DNA from: Pyronema omphalodes
Taxonomy: Eukaryota; Ascomycota; Pezizomycetes; Pezizales; Pyronemataceae
Reading direction: 5' to 3'
Assembly (NCBI GenBank): GCA_024516155.1
Contig: JAJJXM010000011.1
Coordinates: 310,001 to 374,000 of the forward strand
Length of the DNA: 64,000 bases
This document shows positions 11,104 through 23,774 of this stretch, in pieces (within the stretch, counting starts at the first letter, position 1; each line of letters starts with the position of its first letter). The translations under genes and the position numbers were made by a program. The notes under the pieces are model-generated. The model saw only the letters and a program-made list of their open reading frames with translations, had not been told where the DNA came from and did not search any database.

Positions 11104-12558
11104 TTAATGATGTTCAATGTGTGGAATACAAACAGCCATGTCCTCCAAGAGGAACTCAACAGCCCGAAGGCCTTTATCCTTGCTCTTGTCTTTAGCCTTC
11201 TCATCTCTGGGGGCAACTCTGCTGATCTCGGTCAACCGTCCACGGGTTCCAACCGCGTAGTAGTCGTCATAGCTCGTGAACTCAACGAAAGCCAGCTTCT
11301 GGTCCTTGTTATTAATTTTAACTTCTCGGCGAATGTTTTTGTCGGCCTCGGCAAAGTATTCTGCATGACAGAATGTTGGTTCAATATCGGTGTCCTGGTC
11401 CTCAACGCTCCATGCACACAGAAGGATAGTAATAGTCTGACCAGGCTTGGGAAATGCCGTAAGACTGTAGGATAGAATTTCCCATGATGACGTTGGGTTG
11501 TAAAGGTCATACGTGATTCGACGAGATACCCTGGAAATAAATTCCTTGGCCAGCTGATAGTAGAGAGACACAAAGTACTTGCCTTCGGTGGTTGAGGCGT
11601 TACAAGACATTGATCTGTTGTCAGTCTCCATGTTCATATTTTCGCAGAGCGCAAATGCCCAGTCAGGGTCGAACGTAAATCCATGGTATTCAAAAGGCGA
11701 CTCAGGCTTACGGACAGCTTCCCTGATATGAGATCCGACACCGTCAAAGACATCATCAAACTTGTATTGAAAGATCAGCATAAGTATACGGTGATATTGT
11801 TTGGGGTTAGATACTCACAGTGATAACCTCGTACGATTTTCCAGGCGGGCACATATCGCCGCCGTTGCCAGGTGCTTGTGTGGGCTGTGGCATATGAGTG
11901 TGCTCTGGCTCATTAGTAGGCTCTGGCTCCGGGCTCTCAGTATGCATAGAGGTAGGCAGGCACATTTCGTTATCGACGAAATAGGTGTTAGTTAGAGTCA
12001 GAGTTTCGGTACACATAACTGTTCTTGAATGAGGATTAGCCATGTATATAGATCGAATGAAATACTGGAGATCCTACGTTTTGGTAACAGGAGTTTCTCC
12101 GGTCCCAGGAGAACAGTTGCAATCCCATCCCCACCAGCGGCACTCACAGGCAGGCATATTTCCATCAGGACAAGCTGGTCCGGTGTAGGCTCCACATGTT
12201 TCATCGTTATGACGAGCTTGGAGGTGGGCGGAATCATATTTATGATGGTTGTGATGGCACCCGTCTTCGGTTCGCTCACAATGAGGAAGACCCTGATGAC
12301 AGTTGCCGTGTTCATCGGTGTAACGACACATTGGAGTCTCAAGAAGGCAAGGAAGTGTACGGGTGACTGCCATAGCGATAGTCTTAGTGACAGTTGCATA
12401 GACTGTTTGAATAGGCGAATGATTGTTACTAGGTTAAGATGAAGTATCAGCAATGTCAATGCATGGCGAACTTGGAAGAGAAAGAAGCCTCACTTCATCG
12501 GAGCTGCATTTACGGCGAGCATTCCGGCAAAAAGAAGAAGTAAAGAGCGGCCGGCCAT
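11104..12558 (-). CDS. Secreted cysteine- and histidine-rich protein of unknown function
   Basis: Four exons read on the minus strand: 12558-12494, 12428-12078, 12023-11819 and 11760-11104; phases agree and the protein is 425 aa. The N-terminus MAGRSLLLLFAGMLAVNA is a signal peptide. Residues of about 45-135 form a Cys/His-rich region (PMCRYTDEHGNCHQG, then GCHHNHHKYD, then PACECRWWGWDCNC). A Pro/Glu/Thr-rich linker with EPEPTNEPEHTH follows, ending at MCPPGKSY. The C-terminal 220 residues (from FDDVFDGVG) contain a few cysteines and a Lys/Asp-rich segment KAKDKSKDKG. I do not recognise any domain. The third intron start relies on the acceptor TTCAAG, chosen because it is the one that keeps the frame. 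Could be a wall or effector-like protein. Confidence 0.7.
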
Positions 12559-13115
12559 AGTGATTTAAGCCGATAAAATGTCTGCTGGATCAAAAGAAGG
12601 ACAAAAATCTTCTGTAGTATTAAAGAAGAAAACAAAATCTTAAGGAATGTAAAGTTGAATGTGACACAAAATTGCGGAAAGCAGTTGGTATCAATCGAAA
12701 AGAAAGGTGGAAGTATAAAGAGTGAATAGTTGAGGAGAAGCAGTGACGGTGGGCAATGAATGGTGTTTAAATATGGAGGTCGGAGATGGAAGAATTGAAA
12801 GTCCTGCTTTGCCGCACCATTGGCACAGGTTCAATGTAACGCGAAATCCCGCAGCACATTGCAGCGGCAGCGCTCACAGCACCAAGATATTCCCGCATAC
12901 TTGTGACATGGATTTAGTTCACAGTCAGTTCTACAAAATTCGCCGCAATCCGTTGATATCGTACCACCGTCGAAGCGTAGAAACCAGTGAACTCTTCATC
13001 TTTGATACGTTTTAGAATTACAAGCCAGACGGCCTGGGCCGTCAATTCCAATCAATTTAACTTCTCATATATATACCATAATCTCCAATTGATATCCATA
13101 TTCCTATAAAATATC
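12559..13115. other. Promoter of the secreted-protein gene and 3' flank of DOP1
   Basis: 557 bases between the start of the minus-strand secreted-protein gene and the stop of DOP1. A TATTTAAA-like element on the minus strand near 12768-12776 may serve the secreted-protein gene. No coding signal. Confidence 0.45.
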
Positions 13116-16100
13116 CTATACCTGTCCTGTTTCCTCGAATAAATCCGCTAATAGTGCATCCTCAACTCCCTCATAATCGGGCTTGCCCATTGCGTACGTT
13201 CCCTCATAAGTGACTATGCTAAGATTTCTCATGAAAGGTGCAATCAGGTCTCTTCTGATATCCAAATCTTCACTAATGTTGCCACCCTTGAACCACGGTT
13301 TTCTTCCACAATGGTGCAAATCATCTGGTATACCTTTGCGATTACTGCCGGGGTAGCTCATCTCTATCGCGACTTGATCAACCAGAGCTGCAGGATTCCA
13401 TTCATGGTTGTGATAAACAGCTTCGATGGTATCTGTGATGAACAGCCACTCATGCAATTGGAATTCATCGGGCGCTATGACAAGTAGTGTATCGAGGAGC
13501 TTACAAGCATGTAGGATACCTGTGTCGGTGTATGTTTTTTCTGGATCGCCATCGATTGTAAGGGCGAGTAAAGCACTCGCAAGTTCTGAATTAATGAGCG
13601 GCCATAAAGAAGACATATGCACTGGGCTTGTCCTCAGAGCAAGAGCACGAAGAACCAGGTAGATTTCGCCACGCGTAGCCGAAGAAGGTGAAGACACGGC
13701 AGTTGCAGATAGCAACTCAACGAGCTTCTCCTCTAGCTCGGTAAGTTTAGGTACTACCGAGTCTTGTTCTGCAGCGAAGATCAAAAAGGCAATGCGCTTG
13801 AGATTGAGAGCAGTCTTGCGGTCGGCTTCTTGTCGAGCACTTGCAGCACCAACGCCGAATAGGACACCAGCCGTGGTAGGAGGTGTAAGGCGTGACAGAA
13901 GTTCCATCATCCGATCGCGATCAGCCAGAAGATATTGGCGTAATAAGGGAATCCATTTTTCCTTGACGAGGTATATTGCTGAGTTGAAGAATTTTGGATC
14001 AAGGAATACGTCAGATAATTCCTTCTTCCAGGCCTTTTGGTTATTTTGGAGACGAGTGAGTTGGTATACAAGGTCCAATAGCGATGGTGTAACGTTTTGA
14101 GGGAATGCTTTGGCGCGAAACGTTGGTCCAACCAAGGATGTAGAAATACTTATAGATGCCGTTATAACCTTATCTGGTTCAACTACTACCTTTCGGAGCT
14201 CAGGAATAATCGAGACGAGGATTGGGACGATATCATCTGGGCTCGTTCTGCCTTTATTAGATCGTTCAGGCCGAGATTCACTATCGGGGTCACTCTTTTC
14301 TGACTGAGACGAGGTGGATGAAATAGGTTCGAGGACCCGGAAACCAGCTGGTGCAACAGTGAATACAGCCGTAAGAAGGCGTAAGAACAAATCCTGTAAA
14401 ATGTTAGAATTTGAAGTGTGACAAGAGATTTTGACTATTTTTTACCCCTAATTCCTTTCTCATTCTCTTCTGCTCTCCAAAATTGGTGTTATCAACCTTT
14501 TCTCCGAGCGTGGCTGTGAAGCTCAACAAACTCGGTAGGATCTGTCGGTGAGGAAATGGATTTGCTAAAACGTCACGTAGGAAGACCATGCAATCTGTCC
14601 ATATCTCGTCCATTGCGTCGTCCTCCAAGCTTCGTGCATACTCAACTAAGAAAATGACAACGTCGATATCAGACAGATCCGCAGTCAATGTCGACCTTCG
14701 GCTTGGCTCCAATGCGGCGGGATTTGTCCGAGAATAAATTGCATTAAATATCGCTGGTATAGTGTGCTTTGGTCGGGAACCGTCAAGGACGTTAACAAGC
14801 CTAAATATGCTTCCAACTTTACGGTCTCCAAATGGTGCCGTACGTCCTGGCCAGAGTTCAATAAGCGTCTCTAAGCATTCAAGTGTTTCGGCTGCAAACA
14901 TATGCTCAAGAATTCGCCTTGCACGCCCCTTCATACGAAGACTAGTGTACCCCCAACTCTCCTTACTGGCGAAATCTAGACCGCTATTAGCGTTCACATC
15001 CGCCCAAATCCAAATTGAGTAGCAAATTTTGACCGTATCTTGGAAACACAAAAGTACAGTGAGTCTGTTGTTGGCGGTTGCACTTCGACTTTGAGGACTC
15101 TCTGCAGCGAAAACCCCTGATACCATGTTTCCAAAAAATCCAGAGCTAGTTGCCTCAGGATTCTTCGGTCCAACATTCTTTAGTTCTTCTGCAAGAAGTC
15201 GATCATGTGCAGCTGCTAGTATCTGTTCAAGACCGTTCAGAAGAGCAACCAAAGTGCTCTCGGGACTTTTTCCTCCAGATTCTGAGACACTGAGTCTATC
15301 AGTTTCGCGAAACACGCTTTTCAGAGACTCAAAGGTAATCTTGATTTGATTGCAGAGACACTCGACCAAAGGAATCAGCATCTGGAAAATAACTTCCGAG
15401 ATCAATGGCAAGCATTCCCCTAGGAAGAAGATCCAACTGTCAAGTACCGGTCGGCTGCTGACACTAGAAAACCCGCCGATAAGGCACTTGAGAAGCTGCT
15501 GAGGAGGCGATAACTGGGGAGGAGGTGCTGATTTCTCCTGTTCCGTGGACAATGATGATGATCTCGGCCCTGAAACCTTGGTCGGATCCGGGGCTCGGCT
15601 TGCCAGACGGAGTTGTCCCAGATGGCTTGTCGGTCTGTTCAGCGATAGCTTCAGGGCTGCATGCAGTACATCCAGCAATGACACCTGTACGTATGTTTCC
15701 TTAGTATTGATAATTGATATCAATCGTGCCGTGAAAATGTTCTCAAGCTCCATATCAGCCAATGCTTTTGAGTATGGGCTAAGTAGTATTTGATGGAGCA
15801 CACTCAGTGACATCTTATGAAGAGTTGATACGCGCTGTGCTGTTGCCGAGTCGAAGGAGTCCCCGTCCATTGCTCTGATAGATGCTTTAACAAAGAACAT
15901 CTGCAGGGTCATATCTTCATCCCCATATTCGCCTATTTATTCGTTAGTACCTTCTTGGTCATCAACCAGAAGTCCTTGGCCACTTACATTCTCGTAATAT
16001 GGCTGCTTTTGCGTCGTCTCCGTTCACCAACATCTCCCCTGCCAATTGCGCTAGCATATTAGGCGTGGCATATCTTAAGACATTCAAAAGAGTTTGAAAA

Positions 16101-18741
16101 TAATATGTCGAAATCTCCAGGCAGTCATCTTCTTCGAAAACGGACCTTTTCTGCGGTGCACCATCTGCATCTCGCGGGCCTGGATCCTTCAAGAATCTAC
16201 AGCTGAGCAGCTTCTCTACAAAGATCCAAAACAATCTATTGAGTGAGAATTAGTAAGGCTAATATCGAAAAATATGATATGAAGTCATACTTAGGGATAC
16301 TGGGTAAAGTTTGGAGCCACCCCCTTGCAAAAACAGACATCTCTGTACCATCATCCATTAATGAATCGAGGAATAAAAACAATGGCCTGGTTAAAACCAT
16401 ATTGTAGGCATTACCGGCCAAGCCCCCAACACTATGCATCCATAAAACCGCAAAATTCCGTCCTGGCTCAGCAGCTATAAAATCCGAACTAGTCATTACC
16501 GTAGACACAGCTGCCTCGACCCGACGGTCGTTCAGGGCAGTTTGGAGATTCCACAAAGCCCTTACAGCTTCAACGTGAAACTTTGGGGCATCTGGAGACA
16601 AATAGAACCATAACCGAGTAATAACAGAAGCAACCAAGTCATCTGTATATCCGTGCTCGAGGTAACCTTTAGAGTACATAGTGGCGACCATATTTGCCAT
16701 GCCACGTAAAGCGTCAAATGGAACCGGGTCAAGCTGCAATTTGGACAGAAAGCTTGAAACAAGATTTTCAAGCTTCGGCCAGTCCGTAACCTTTGGCACC
16801 TTGCGGGCAATATTGACAAATAACCGACATCTTATTCCAACGTCATTTGTATTCTTGTCCAAAGACTTCTGTACTGTGACGGCGATTTCTTTCAAAATCC
16901 ATTCTGCAACTTGTAGGAGTGGGAAAGGTGGGACATCCCTCGTTCCGTTCAGTGATCGTGCCGGGTCTCGCTTGTAAAAGCGATATATTTTATCTAGAAC
17001 CAATTCCTTCGGCTTATCATCCAATAATGACGTGGAAGGTTTGAGGGCAACCGCGGGAACAAGATCCCAAATATCTTCTGCCAGCAAAAAGGCCTGTTTC
17101 CATAGCTCCGGGGAAAGATTTTCGTTCTGACTTTCGGCACCCAAGAACCTCAATATTACTAGCACTATCATGGGTGCATGAACCAATACCATCTCTTCCT
17201 CCCGAACATTGAAAGTCCTGATGATGAACCTCACTAGCTGGAGACGCTCAATTGCTTTTGCATCACTTTTGGTAAATGCTGCCTGTATCTCATCCAACAT
17301 TTGCCCCCAAATTAAGCTCGCCTCCACTCCGTCGAAGAACATACTTGCACTCCGAAAAACTTCCATATATGCCTCTTTACTCGCAGTGTGTTCGTACGAT
17401 CGCAGGCTTTCGATGGCAGGAAGGAAAAGCTTGGGGGCCACTAACGAACCGACTTCCCAACGATCCATCAGAGATAGCGAGATCCTATAGGGTCGGGCCC
17501 TCTCGATAGGTGATGCGTCAATCGTATGAAGCATCTTTAGAAGGCCTTGTACGAGGGCATCCAGTCCATACTTTTCGAAATACCCTTGAGAATTGGCCTC
17601 GTCCGGACCAAGAAACCATGCCCATAGCCGCCTATTCAAAGACATATCCCTTCTCATTACCACACCCGCAGCAGACGAAACAAGCAGCTCAATGTCTGCC
17701 TTTGAAACCCTTTCTTGAATAATTGGCGAGGATATTTGAATATCGGTAACTAGAAGGTCCAGAAATCCACGTTGCACCAAGATCTGCTCGTCACCAAGAC
17801 CGGCGCAAAAGGCTCGTACCAGGAGGCCCGGCTCTGGGTGAATCAGTGCATCAACTTCTGCTTTACGTTCCTCCTCCGTTTTTCCGTCATCATCGCCGTT
17901 TCGAGGCTTGAAATCAAGCCTTGGTAGTCGTCGTCCTAAGAAAGCTAAAGCTCCCTGCCTCCGCGCCGGCGCGGTAATGGTCGCTAACAAAACGCATTGC
18001 CAGAAGTATGCATCATCCTGAACTTCTTTGCGGATTGCATCAATTAATGCTAGGGTCTTATCAAAATATTCACCACCTTCTTCATCAATTCCAGGTAACA
18101 ACGCAAGAATTAAAGATCTTAAAGCTGGTCTCAACGCAGTTCCAATTGGAAGATAAAATATCTCGAGAAGATCGAGATAATGTGGTTTAAGCGTTAGAGA
18201 CGCATACGATAGTACGGGAGTTAAACCTGGAGTCCATAATGCTAAATCTGCGCTTAATCCGTCACGACCGATTTTTGAGAAGATGTACGAGTAGACCTCA
18301 ATGGTTTTTTGGTGAACACCGGAAGGCAGTCGCGGATTCAGGCACTGGGCCAAACGCTGCGCGACGATCACTTTCGACGGTATGAGAGGAAGTGATGGGT
18401 GGGATTGTAGCGCCTAAGTCCAAACTTGATGAGCCTTTCCTGTCTCTAAGATTCGCCAGGAAGCTACCTTTAATAAGCGCCCCAGGAAGGAAATGTAGTC
18501 AGCCCATTCTTGGAGGTTATTGCTCTCGAATAAAGCTAGTGCGCGGTCTATACTTGTCGAGAATCTTTTGTACTTGGGATCTTTTTTCGTAGGATCTAAG
18601 GCAAACGTGTCAGCTCTGAAGCTTAATTTCACAATAGCTTCTGCCCCGCTTAGTACCTTCGTCGGGTCGTCGGCGTGGTTGAGGCGATGAGCGTCCAGAC
18701 GACATCGGAGAGTGTGCTCGTGATCCTGCACTTAGCGACAT
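13116..18741 (-). CDS. DOP1: Dop1 (Dopey) family protein, endosome-to-Golgi trafficking
   Basis: Six exons: 18741-18657, 18595-18468, 18413-16291, 16235-15988, 15932-14446 and 14393-13116. All phases agree and give 1782 aa, the usual fungal length (1700-1900). The start MSLSAGSRAHS comes from a short first exon. The joined N-terminus reads DPKYKRFSTSIDRAL, WADYISFLGRLLKALQSHPS, VIVAQRLAQCLNPRLPSGVH and KTIEVYSYIF, the diagnostic Dopey N-terminal domain, followed by a long helical repeat scaffold. Dop1 works with the Mon2 scaffold and the flippase Neo1 in endosomal recycling and cell morphogenesis; Aspergillus dopA mutants have developmental defects. The branch site GGTACTAACG precedes exon 5. 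It is divergent from the eisosome gene at 19681. The exact C-terminus (ETGQV) is the least certain part. Confidence 0.93.
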
Positions 18742-19680
18742 GTCGCCAGATGTGGGGAAAAACGATGGTATCTGGAGAGAATTTGTTGGAGGATCGTGGT
18801 GATGCGGAAGACCTCATTTCGGAGCTTCCTAGCTTATGGACTACGTACTGATACGTGAACTGGCCACTTTGAGGCTCTTGGCGGCTCTTCCGCGGTTTCG
18901 TTACATACGCGAAGCATTCCAGGCCAGATCTTAAACCTGAGAGAACTGCTTCGGAAGAACGGGAATTCGTCAAGTATTTTATTGAAGGAACTCATCAGTA
19001 CCTGTCATTGGATTTTCTACCGATTATTTGTTGTTCCAGGAATTCCTACGATCATAAGAGTCGCCTTCCGATATAATTTTCTAGAGCACGTGATCTCGAA
19101 CTATGCATAGCGGGAAGACCCCCCTGCTTGTCTCAGGCCCCGCTTCTTTCGCCTCGCCACTCAACCTTCTTTCCAGCGTTTATGCACTCTGCATCTCTCG
19201 AGCTCGACGTGTCAACCACTGACTGCCAGTTCTACCAGACTCACCATCACACACTCTACATGCACGTTTCCAATAAAATCGTTAACTATGCGCCCTACTC
19301 TAAATATGGAGCGTTTCACTAATGTCCCGGCTCCATGATGAACCCCTGCGCAACACTTTATTCGATGACTATGGGCGCCAACTCTTCCAACGGTTCTTCT
19401 CCAAACATATTTTGCTGCTTTACAGATTCTTGTAGAGCTTCATATTCCAGCGCCTCTTTGGTATGGCCTCGAAACAGATGCGCGGGAATGCAGCAGCTCC
19501 GCTTCTATTCCTAGACACTCGAGTGTTTGAAATATCTTAACCGAGGGCTCGGGAGGAAGCTTTGTATATATAACTAGCACAATACTCTTCTCCTCAGATC
19601 TCATCTATAAAACGGTCCTCAACAGTTCAGTTCGTTTCAGCAGTAGTCCTTTAAAACATTCCTCGTCAATACAACACATA
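18742..19680. promoter_or_regulatory. Divergent promoter region of DOP1 and the Pil1-like gene
   Basis: 939 bases between two divergent start codons. A CACGTG E-box-like hexamer lies near 19087. A TATA box lies close to the right-hand gene. No supportable coding region. Confidence 0.5.
19565..19573 (+). promoter_or_regulatory. TATA box of the Pil1-like gene
   Basis: TATATATAA lies 107 bases before the ATG at 19681, followed by a CTCTTCTCCTCAG pyrimidine tract. Assigned by position and sequence only. Confidence 0.4.
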
Positions 19681-20871
19681 ATGCCGCTTCTTCCACCACC
19701 ATACTCGGCTCGCAAGCAATCGCCACCTCCGGCGCGTTCCGGAACTGTTAAATCATCTCCTCGAAATAGATCTCTCAGTGTTCGCAAGAAGAACGAGCAC
19801 TCTACTGCAGCACCCCCGCCTCCTAAAAAGCACCGTTTTACACTTGCATCACTGCGTGGAAACTATCAGCCTGAGCTCTCCCGTCGCTTATACCGCCTTA
19901 TAAAATCCGAAAATTACGTTATAAACGCCTACGAGACCGCTGGCCACGAACAACAATCAGTAGCAAACCAACTTAGTGAGTGGGGTGAGCACACCGGCGA
20001 TGATGCAGTCAACGAGCTTTCCGACAAACTAGGTGTACTACTCTCAGAGCTTGGGAATCAGGAGGAGGCATTTGCACAGAATCTCGAAGAATATCGTAGC
20101 ATCCTAAAACAAATAAGGAACTGCGAAAGCTCTGTACAACCTAGCCGAGACCACAAGGCAAAGATCAACGAAGAGATTGCAAAGCTCCGTTACAAAGATC
20201 CATCATCTACTCGCATTACGACTCTTGAGCAAGAACTCGTCCGTGCCGAAGCTGAAAACCTTGTTGCAGAGGCCCAACTCACCAATGTCACCCGGAGCAA
20301 ATTGAAAGAAGCGTTTGCACAGCAGTTCGTAGCTGTGATAGAGCGTGCTGATAAGCAAACCATTCTTGCTCGCAATGGATTACGAATGTTGAATCTCCTC
20401 GACGACACTCCGGTTGTTCCGGGAGAGACACTACCACCGTTTGAGCAAGAGAAAGAAGCGAACCAAATTCTTCTCGATGCGGAGGAGGAACTAAAGGATT
20501 GGTCCTTGAATATCGAAGAGGAGGTTACCACCAATGCCCATGTTGTGACAGGGGGCGTCATCGATGGCATCGGCGCAGCTGCTTCAAGCATTGGCTCAGT
20601 GGCTGGATCTGTTGTGGGTATGTCAACCTACAGAACTACGCCACCGATGGGATCTCGGGCGCCTTCTAGGAACGTTACGCCCAGTCTGATGCCTAAGAGT
20701 GCGGCACCACCCGAGCATTTGGTACATCCAGCGATTAGACATGCTAGTGGAAGTAGCTCGATGGCAGAAAGTAGTGGTGAAAGGGAATTACCATATCCAT
20801 TATCCCAATCAGAGAGGAGTGCTGGCAAGTCGGTAATGAGGCGGCAGGAGTCAATGTTGGCAATGGCCTAA
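19681..20871 (+). CDS. Eisosome core component, Pil1/Lsp1 family (BAR-domain)
   Basis: A single exon of 396 aa. The Pil1/Lsp1 BAR domain spans about residues 50-285: YQPELSRRLYRLIKSENYV, QLSEWGEHTGDDAVNELSDK, SVQPSRDHKAKINEEIAKLR, RYKDPSSTRITTLEQELVRA, EAQLTNVTRSKLKEAF and LLDDTPVVPGET. Pil1 and Lsp1 polymerise on the cytosolic face of the plasma membrane to shape eisosome furrows (MCC domains) and answer to sphingolipid-dependent Pkh kinases. The N-terminus is a Pro-rich basic leader and the last 100 residues are Ser-rich and disordered. Many filamentous ascomycetes have two paralogues (PilA, PilB). The divergent leader and loops here suggest the less conserved one, but that is inference. 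Long antisense frames here are shadows. Confidence 0.93.
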   Translation: MPLLPPPYSARKQSPPPARSGTVKSSPRNRSLSVRKKNEHSTAAPPPPKKHRFTLASLRGNYQPELSRRLYRLIKSENYVINAYETAGHEQQSVANQLSEWGEHTGDDAVNELSDKLGVLLSELGNQEEAFAQNLEEYRSILKQIRNCESSVQPSRDHKAKINEEIAKLRYKDPSSTRITTLEQELVRAEAENLVAEAQLTNVTRSKLKEAFAQQFVAVIERADKQTILARNGLRMLNLLDDTPVVPGETLPPFEQEKEANQILLDAEEELKDWSLNIEEEVTTNAHVVTGGVIDGIGAAASSIGSVAGSVVGMSTYRTTPPMGSRAPSRNVTPSLMPKSAAPPEHLVHPAIRHASGSSSMAESSGERELPYPLSQSERSAGKSVMRRQESMLAMA

Positions 20872-22141
20872 GCCGACCGATAAGTGTTTTTTCATTGTCA
20901 ATGGGTTATTCCGGATTCTGTAGTTTTTTTCTTTTCATTCTTTTTCTTTCAGTATAGCATATCAAAATTTTGAAATCAATTGCAATTTCGCCATTTCCAC
21001 TCTTTGAACAATTGATATTCCTGATTCTATCAAGAGAACGGAATCTCTATCTTCGTTTTTCTTAACCGATAGCGCATGATAATTGTGACGAATGTGTTGG
21101 CAATGGAGGCCAGACGTTTTTTCACAGTGAAGACAATGTTGGTACACACGTGAGCTAAAAGGTTAGAATTAGTTACCGTGCAACCTCAGCCACCAGTTCC
21201 CCGTACATGGACACACAATCGCAGTAGCTTCGTGCTGCCCAACCACGGCGAGTAAGGTATTGAAGGTCTGCCGATTCTCGGAATCGTTATTGAATTTGTA
21301 AACAACTGAATTGATGTAATGGTACTATCAAATATCATTTCCATATTCCTCTTCATCAGATCGATAGATGGAGATGTCGAACTACGATGGAATTGGAAGC
21401 TAAGCTTCGTCATGGATCAAATTCAAGAGATATTATTGTTATACTTGTTTTTCATCAAAATGATTGATGTGATATTGCGATAATGAACATAGGCATTCTT
21501 ACCAGAAATACCGAGGCCTGGTGATGCATTGAATTTTGGCAATATTATTTTTTCTTCTCAGGATTGCAGTGCATCACTCCTCCGATGTGATGAAACTATT
21601 GCCGTTGCTGAGATCCAGACTTACTCTAAAGAAGAAAATATTATCTACTACGAATTATATATTGATAGTCAGTTTGAAATTCCCAAAAGCTGGCGAAGAT
21701 TGTACGTGAGCAATTGGAGGGCGATATTTCGTTAATTTTGATTAAGTTGAAATTAACTAAAACCAATGGGAGAGTGAATCTTGATAATTACACCTTTCTT
21801 GTCTATTTGCGGATTACGGCGAGGTCTTGCGCCATAAGCATGGGGTGGAAGTAACCAACTTGAATCTCCACGGCCAAGCGATAAAGGACGGTAAAGCCAT
21901 CATTGAATAGTATATTCAGAATGTGAGATAATGAATTCAAGATGTTCTTAAAGTATGTAGTACATAATAGCAATGTTAAGAACTCGAGTTCCAGTCGATG
22001 ATTATCTAGTGTCAGATCCCGTGAGCGCATGCTCGCCTAACCATATCTTTAGAGCGAGTATCCCGGTCGTTGCAGGAACATGTGACGGAGTGTACTTTAC
22101 GCGTCTTCCTTCAATCATTTTTCACACGCGACACACCAACC
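20872..22141. other. Intergenic region
   Basis: About 1.3 kb, AT-rich, between the Pil1-like gene and the Wss1-like gene. Several short frames on both strands show no conserved sequence. The upstream control region of the Wss1-like gene should be in the right part. Confidence 0.5.
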
Positions 22142-23774
22142 ATGCCTTTAGGAATTGAGAGTATGTCCTACATTTATCTTTGCTCTTAACTTCGTATATC
22201 TGATGTTATCTAGGAATTAATGTTCGAAGAAGGTCGCCGAATGCCTTAATCAACTTCATTACGCCGTTACAGGGCCCCGACAAAGAAATTGCGCAAGACT
22301 ACTTAGAGCGTATTGCGGCTATTGTATATCCTATCATGAAGGAGCACAATCTTGCGGTTATGACGTAGAAACGCTCTTCTCCGATTTCAGGGATAAATAA
22401 GTGACCGCGTGATAGACTTGATGAGTTCCCACCTAACAAGGAGTTTTGGGGTCGCAATTGTGAGTTGGAAAATATCTGCACTTTTTTTTTAGATATTCTA
22501 ACAAAATAAAACACAAGTTAACGCAGGAGGGACTATTCAGCTGGTCTTGAAGCACCCAAATACTGGCCAATGGCTCCCCTTCAAGTTCGTACAAGGCGTG
22601 ATGATTCACGAGCTTGCGCATATCAAGCAAATGGTAAATCCTCGATCTTCTACTCCTTGTACTATGCGTATGCTAACTGCGTAGTAAGAATCACTCCTCA
22701 GCATTCTGGGCGGTAAGAAACAAGTATGCACGGGAGCTTGATGCATTACATGCACGTGGATACACGGGAGAGGGATTTTGGTCTGCAGGCCGTTCTCTTC
22801 TGAGTGAACAGTACACACAGGATCGCCCACTGGCTGAGTCCGAAATGCCAAAGCAAATCTGCGGAGGAACATACCGTTCACGCAACCGTCGACGGCATGC
22901 TCAGTCTGTGGAAAAGCTTAGCTCCGCGGAGCAGAAAAAGCGACGCATAGAGCGGAAGATGAGCCCTTATGGACCAGCGCGAGCACTCACAGCGGAGGAT
23001 TCACCTGCCAGCGACGGAAAGCCAAAACCGCGGGTCGCACAGAGCAAACGGGGTCGAGAACTCCGTGCTGCCGCAGCCTTGAAAAGGTTCGAGCAGAAAA
23101 AGGAAGAAGAGTCAATTAACGATCCAAAAGTTGAGGAAGAAGAAGCTAGTAGTAACGATGAGGATGAGAAGGTTGTGAATGTTGGTGGGGGGAAGTTCCT
23201 GGTCCCAGTAAGTGCAGAACAAGACACAACTTGTGACACTGAAGACAACCAACATCGAGAGCTACTAGAGCTTCTGGGAGAGGATGTTTGTGGATTCAGC
23301 GGACGACATGGTGAACCAGCCAGTCGAGAGAGGCAGGAAGATACGAATAACAAAACAAAGCATCCCCCAAAGATCGACCAACCCTCTAAATCCAGCCCCT
23401 ACCAGACCCCAACTTTAGCACCCGGCAGGAAAGTGCAAAAGCGAGAATTACCGCCGACAGTTTTGCCGTCAAATCACACTGCAGATCGCCATACCGCTAC
23501 AAATTCTCTAAAGCCGAGTGGTAATAACGACCCTCCCACATCCAAATCTACCAACTCAACTATCACCGTGGTTGATTTATCTGAGACTGAGTCATGTCCA
23601 ATTTGCTCTTACGAAAACCAGGAAAACGCTCCAACATGTGCTGCATGTATGAACGTGCTTATACCCTCGGATTCTGCATGGAAGTGCAGTAACACGTCTG
23701 CCTGCCACCCTGAATATCGGAACTCGAAGGATGTGGTGTTCTGTGGAATATGTAGTTCACGTCGGTCCGCTTGA
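22142..23774 (+). CDS. WSS1: Wss1-type WLM metalloprotease (DNA-protein crosslink repair)
   Basis: Five exons: 22142-22160, 22214-22364, 22416-22459, 22518-22633 and 22689-23774; phases agree and give 471 aa. The first exon is only 19 nt (MPLGIE plus one base) and the third 44 nt. Joined sequence shows the WLM domain: FITPLQGPDKEIAQDYLERI, LDEFPPNKEFWGRNFNAGG, then the zinc site HELAHIKQMNH, in which His102, Glu103, His106 and His112 fit HExxHxxxxxH across the last splice. A basic disordered middle follows. Near residue 402 a SUMO-interaction-like TITVVDLSE stands before a RanBP2-type zinc finger, CPICSYEN to CAAC, and a second Cys-rich segment. Wss1 is a DNA-dependent, SUMO-directed protease that removes proteins crosslinked to DNA and works with Cdc48. 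The SIM plus zinc-finger tail fits this role. Confidence 0.92.

Noticed and set aside
14327..14340. GGTTCGAGG-type tRNA B-box-like sequences here and at 23083 and 50877
   Set aside because: All lie within coding exons and lack a matching A box and acceptor stem; no tRNA gene could be built around them.
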